Shown here: piece by piece, positions 5,130-7,833 of the stretch
How the letters are laid out: the number at the start of each line of letters is the position of its first letter
Position numbering within the stretch: the stretch's first letter is position 1
Assembly (NCBI GenBank): GCA_905215945.1
Contig: CAJMRZ010000063.1
Coordinates: 1 to 7,833, forward strand
DNA from: an uncultured bacterium
GTDB lineage: Bacteria > Actinomycetota > Coriobacteriia > Coriobacteriales > Coriobacteriaceae
Reading direction: 5' to 3'
DNA length: 7,833 nt
Made by a program: the position numbers and the translations under genes
The notes under the pieces: generated by a model
What the model was told of the DNA's origin: nothing
Database searches by the model: none
The model's input: the letters and a program-made list of their open reading frames with translations, nothing else

Positions 5130-7033
5130 CAGCAACCCTCCTCTCGCGCGACCGTTTCGGATTTGGCCTTGTCCGAGACGTTAGAAGAACCGCCTGAGCG
5201 ACCGATCGGCAAATCTGCCAACTCGTCGGCCAACGACTCAACCGTATAGAGCCCGCCGCGATGCAGCGGCACGCCCGCTTCCGCGAGCGCCAGCGCCATG
5301 CGCTGGGCAGCGGGAACACCCAAGCCGATTGATTTAAGCTCATCCGCATGCGCAAAAACCTGAGCGGGCGTGCCCTCAGCAAACACCGCGCCCTCGTTCA
5401 TCACGACAATACGATCGCAGCAATTGGCAAGGTCATCCATACTGTGTGAGACCATGACGACGGTCAGGCCCCCATGGTGAAGTCGATCGATGAGCTCCAG
5501 GAAATCACTGCGCGCCGCCGGATCGAGCCCCGCCATGGGCTCATCGAGTACCAGGACCTCGGGCTCCATGGCAAGCACGCCAGCAAACGCCACGCGCCGC
5601 TGTTGGCCACCCGAAAGCTCAAAGGGACTCTTGTCGCCCACCGTGGCCAAGTCGAGGCCCACGCGCGCGAGCGATGACTCAACGCGGCGGGCAACTTCGG
5701 CCTGCGACAAGCCAAGGTTGTGCGGGCCAAACGCCACGTCCTGCGTCACGGTTTCGGCAAACAGCTGACGCTCGGGATATTGAAACACCACGCCGACCTT
5801 GGCCTTAACCGCGGCGGCATCTTTCTTGTTTGCCAGGTCGAGCCCCAACGCGTAAACGGAACCCTCCTGGGGGCGAATCAAACCGTTGAGATGCTGGACC
5901 AGCGTCGACTTACCCGAACCGGTATGGCCTGCTAAGCCCAGGAACTCGCCGCGACGCACCGTCAGCGATACATCGCGCAGCGCCCACGGGCTGCTGGGGT
6001 CGTTTCCCCAGAGAGCCTGTTTGCTCGATTTGCCCGCAACGGCCGAGCGCTTATGCCAGCGGCGACGCTCGCGGGCGCTCAGCGAGTAACTATGCGAGAG
6101 GTGCGAAATCTCGATGACGGGCTCCGACGCGGCTGTCCCGTCGGTTGCAGAGGAGGCGTTGTCGAGCACACGAGAATCGGATGCAGAAGGCCGCCCTGCG
6201 GTGTCTTCCCCACTCCGGTCGGCATATACCTGCGCAATCTCGGCGACCATATCCGCCTCGCGCACCTGCGCATGAACGGGCACGCCCTTCGCACGAAGCG
6301 CCATGCCCAAGCAGCACGACGCCGGCATATCCAGGTTGAGCTCCACGAGCCCATCTGCCCGCGTCAGAATCTCCTCGGGCGTACCGAGCATGGCAACGCG
6401 CCCCGCCCGAAACACCGCGACACGATCGGCCTCGGCGGCCTCTTCCATAAAGTGCGTAATCATCACGATGGTCATGCCGCGTTCGTGCAGCGCGTGACAG
6501 GCCTTCATAAGGCCCTTGCGCCCGCGCGGATCGAGCATCGAGGACGCCTCGTCCAAAATGAGCACGCGCGGTTCCATGGCGAGCACACCGGCAAGCGCCA
6601 CACGCTGCTTTTGACCGCCCGAAAGCGCATGGGTCTCGTGGCGCTCAAAGCCCACCAGGCCCACGCCCTTCAGCGCCTCGCGTACACGCTGCGCAATTTG
6701 TGCAGATGGCACGCCAAGGTTTTCGGGACCAAACGCAACGTCATCTTCGACAAGCGTTGCCACCAGCTGGTCATCGGGATTCTGGAATACCATGCCCGCG
6801 GTCGAACGAATGTCGTAGACCAGCTCGGGATCGGACGCATCCATGCCGTTGATGCGTACCGTGCCCGCATCGGGCTGCAGCAGCGCATTCAGATGCTTGG
6901 CAAACGTCGACTTGCCCGACCCATTGCCACCGAGGATACAGAAAAACTCCCCGTCCTCGATGTTCAGATCGACGCCGTCGAGTGCCGGTACGGCACCGTC
7001 ATAGCTAAAGGAAACGCTCCGACACTCAATCAT
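5129..7033 (-). CDS. ecfA: Fused energy-coupling factor ATPase EcfA1-EcfA2
   Basis: One 634-residue protein holds both ATPase subunits of an ECF importer. Domain 1 (about 1-270) has Walker A GGNGSGKST (35-43), Q-loop Gln84, signature LSGGQ (137-141), Walker B LILDE with Glu162, SMLDP, and His194. Domain 2 (about 306-610) has GHTGSGKST (369-377), Gln418, LSGGQ (473-477), LVLDE with Glu498, AGLDP, and His530. Both sites look catalytically complete. SMLDP versus AGLDP fits EcfA1 followed by EcfA2. Each domain ends in the EcfA-type C-terminal extension (ending in VYAD and ADELADL). A Ser/Ala/Asp-rich linker (about 271-304) joins them. Domain 2 carries a basic insertion (about 318-349) between its first strand and ALRDVSL. 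The start at 7033 overlaps the ribU stop by 4 bp (ATGA). There is no frameshift, so this is a real fusion. Confidence 0.95.
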   Translation of the reverse strand: MIECRSVSFSYDGAVPALDGVDLNIEDGEFFCILGGNGSGKSTFAKHLNALLQPDAGTVRINGMDASDPELVYDIRSTAGMVFQNPDDQLVATLVEDDVAFGPENLGVPSAQIAQRVREALKGVGLVGFERHETHALSGGQKQRVALAGVLAMEPRVLILDEASSMLDPRGRKGLMKACHALHERGMTIVMITHFMEEAAEADRVAVFRAGRVAMLGTPEEILTRADGLVELNLDMPASCCLGMALRAKGVPVHAQVREADMVAEIAQVYADRSGEDTAGRPSASDSRVLDNASSATDGTAASEPVIEISHLSHSYSLSARERRRWHKRSAVAGKSSKQALWGNDPSSPWALRDVSLTVRRGEFLGLAGHTGSGKSTLVQHLNGLIRPQEGSVYALGLDLANKKDAAAVKAKVGVVFQYPERQLFAETVTQDVAFGPHNLGLSQAEVARRVESSLARVGLDLATVGDKSPFELSGGQQRRVAFAGVLAMEPEVLVLDEPMAGLDPAARSDFLELIDRLHHGGLTVVMVSHSMDDLANCCDRIVVMNEGAVFAEGTPAQVFAHADELKSIGLGVPAAQRMALALAEAGVPLHRGGLYTVESLADELADLPIGRSGGSSNVSDKAKSETVAREEGC

Positions 7034-7620
7034 GCGCGGCCTTTGACCTGGTCCTTCTTGGGCGTAATGAGATTAGAGACCGCCTTGTACACCGCCAGCG
7101 TCAACACCGAGTTGAGCACGGTCTTGATGAGGTTGAACGGCAGCACGGCAGGAATCATGAGCGGGGCGATCACATCGACCGAGCCATACCAGAACCAAAC
7201 ACCAATGGTAAGGTTTGCGACCATAGACAACGCCGTAGCGGCAATGACGCCGAGCGCTAGGCCAATCACGGCACCCTTATAGGTATGCATCTTCTGGTAG
7301 ACGATAGCCGCGGGCAGAATATAGCCCAGCGTAGCCACCAGGTTCATAAGCGCACCGACCCAGTCACCCGTGGTGAGCGCATGGATAACGATCGCCATGG
7401 CGGCAACAGCAGTGCCGGCGCCGGGGCCATACGCAAAACCGCACACCATCGCCGGTACCAGCGACGGGTCATACGTCAAAAACGGCGCCGAGGGAAGGAT
7501 GGGCAGTTGCACGTACATAAACAGGGCGCCTAAGGCGCACATCAACGCCATGGTAACGAGCTGTTTGGTGCTCCACCTATTCGTGTTCTCAAAATGGATA
7601 TGCTGCGACTGTTCAGACAT
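7030..7620 (-). CDS. ribU: Riboflavin ECF transporter S component (RibU-like)
   Basis: This membrane protein binds riboflavin and works with EcfA and EcfT to import it. It has 196 residues with about six hydrophobic segments, the size and fold expected of an S component. RibU-like blocks are DPSLVPAMVCGFAYGPGAGT (51-70), the segment around HALTTGDWVGALMNLVA (80-96), and VLPFNLIKTVLNSVLTLAVYK near the C-terminus (about 159-179, here described in part). The assignment to riboflavin is strengthened by the FMN riboswitch directly upstream. I place the start at the ATG at 7620 (MSEQSQH), preceded by AGGTGA at five-base spacing. An in-frame ATG at 7641 lies inside the conserved 3' end of the aptamer (GGATGAAAGAGG) and is very unlikely to be used. 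The stop overlaps the ATPase start, indicating coupled translation. Confidence 0.9.
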   Translation of the reverse strand: MSEQSQHIHFENTNRWSTKQLVTMALMCALGALFMYVQLPILPSAPFLTYDPSLVPAMVCGFAYGPGAGTAVAAMAIVIHALTTGDWVGALMNLVATLGYILPAAIVYQKMHTYKGAVIGLALGVIAATALSMVANLTIGVWFWYGSVDVIAPLMIPAVLPFNLIKTVLNSVLTLAVYKAVSNLITPKKDQVKGRA

Positions 7621-7624
7621 AAGA

Positions 7625-7630
7625 TCACCT
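7625..7630 (-). promoter_or_regulatory. ribU ribosome binding site touching the riboswitch closing stem
   Basis: AGGTGA lies five bases before the ATG at 7620 (counting from AGGTG). Its first two bases belong to the 3' strand of riboswitch stem P1 (7629-7635), and the neighbouring GAGG is wholly inside that strand. Formation of P1 on FMN binding would therefore cover or crowd the ribosome binding site. This position decides the start of ribU and suggests translational control. Confidence 0.65.
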
Positions 7631-7815
7631 GCCTCTTTCATCCGGACTCTAACCGTTGGTACTGGAATCTCACCAGTTCAGCCGGCATGCGAACCAACAC
7701 ACGCTCGGGTCGCGGACTCATCGGCTCGGTCGCAGACGCCTCGCCTGCTCCGCGGCACCCCTTTGGCACCGCCCGATTTACCGCCAGTGGGGAATCCCAC
7801 CCCGCCCTGAAACAG
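7629..7815 (-). ncRNA. FMN riboswitch (RFN element)
   Basis: On the minus strand the conserved RFN blocks appear in order: TTCAGGGCGGGGTG, GATTCCCCACTGGCGGTAAA, GAGTCCGCGACCC, CTGAACTGGTGAGATTCCAG, TACCAACGGTTAGAGTCCGG and ATGAAAGAGG. Stem P1 pairs CUGUUUC (7809-7815) with GAGGCAG (7629-7635), with two G-U pairs. The element binds flavin mononucleotide and normally lowers expression of riboflavin synthesis or uptake genes. Here it leads directly into ribU, with no room for a separate terminator, so control is probably by hiding the ribosome binding site. It is longer (about 187 nt) than compact examples because of a branched extra arm at 7720-7777. Confidence 0.95.
7720..7777 (-). other. Branched variable arm within the FMN riboswitch
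   Basis: Between GGCGGTAA and GAGTCCGCGACC the RNA can form a closing stem AUCGG/CCGAU (7773-7777 with 7720-7724). Within it are two hairpins: GCGGUGCC/GGUGCCGC with loop AAAGG (7752-7772) and GCAGGCG/CGUCUGC with loop AGG (7732-7748). RFN elements are known to carry one highly variable stem-loop; a three-way-junction version with two strong hairpins is a long example. The pairings are seen in the sequence; the fold has not been computed. Confidence 0.6.
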
Positions 7816-7827
7816 CACTTGCAAGTG
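7816..7827. repeat. Perfect 12-bp palindrome at the riboswitch transcript start
   Basis: CACTTGCAAGTG is self-complementary. It overlaps the candidate -10 element and the expected transcription start, immediately before the first riboswitch pairing base. It could be an operator half-hidden in the core promoter or a chance palindrome. Confidence 0.3.
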
Positions 7828-7832
7828 TAGCA
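7824..7832 (-). promoter_or_regulatory. Candidate promoter of the riboflavin transport operon, extended -10
   Basis: The minus strand reads TGC TACACT, an extended -10 with the hexamer matching TATAAT at four of six positions. Transcription would begin near 7817, one or two bases before stem P1 of the riboswitch, which fits well. The -35 region is beyond the window edge, so the call rests on the -10 and on position alone. Confidence 0.4.
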
Positions 7833-7833
7833 C

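Noticed and set aside
5129..5135. TTG start of ecfT at 5135
   Set aside because: It would sit one or two bases from the Shine-Dalgarno sequence, whereas the ATG at 5129 has ideal spacing and the usual overlap with the upstream stop.
5129..7033. Two ATPase genes joined by a sequencing error
   Set aside because: The frame is continuous through a plausible flexible linker, with no stop or start remnant or ribosome binding site at the junction.
6053..7282. Plus-strand open frame of 409 codons opposite ecfA and ribU
   Set aside because: It is opposite complete Walker and signature motifs of the ATPase; its composition is typical of a reverse-strand shadow.

Overview
The window reads as a high-GC Gram-positive chromosome segment, most likely from an actinobacterium of the Coriobacteriia (a Collinsella-like gut anaerobe). 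That placement is inferred from base composition, the ArgCJB gene order, the fused EcfA ATPase and the style of the FMN riboswitch. I could not search a database. Every gene I can support lies on the minus strand, so the biological order runs from high to low coordinates.

Region 1 (7833 to about 3290) looks like one FMN-controlled operon. It begins with a candidate extended -10 promoter (7824-7832) and a complete FMN riboswitch (RFN element, 7629-7815), whose last stem runs into the ribosome binding site of the first gene. The genes follow in order: ribU (riboflavin-specific ECF S component), a single polypeptide holding both ECF ATPases (EcfA1-EcfA2 fusion, 634 aa), ecfT, and two small tandem paralogues of the FMN-binding split-barrel (pyridoxamine 5'-phosphate oxidase-like) family. 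The transporter genes overlap by 4 bp and 1 bp. The split-barrel genes follow after gaps of 29 and 51 bp. A long hairpin at 3291-3345 probably ends the operon. RibU, EcfA and EcfT together would make a dedicated riboflavin importer, and the riboswitch would shut it down when FMN is plentiful. The two split-barrel genes are predicted flavin users placed under the same sensor.

Region 2 (about 3250 to 1) is an arginine biosynthesis operon, argC-argJ-argB, with argB running off the left edge. Upstream of argC are a perfect 10-bp inverted repeat resembling an ArgR/AhrC operator (3211-3245), an extended -10 promoter candidate beside it, and a strong leader hairpin just before the argC Shine-Dalgarno sequence. 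ArgJ implies the acetyl-recycling pathway. The N-terminal extension of ArgB suggests an arginine-inhibited enzyme.

The points most worth a second look are: the FMN riboswitch apparently governing two FMN-fold genes as well as the transporter; the extra branched arm inside the riboswitch; the basic insertion in the second ATPase domain; a CxxC motif made by the ArgC catalytic cysteine; and the structured elements between the two operons. I saw no mobile elements, CRISPR arrays, tRNA or rRNA genes.
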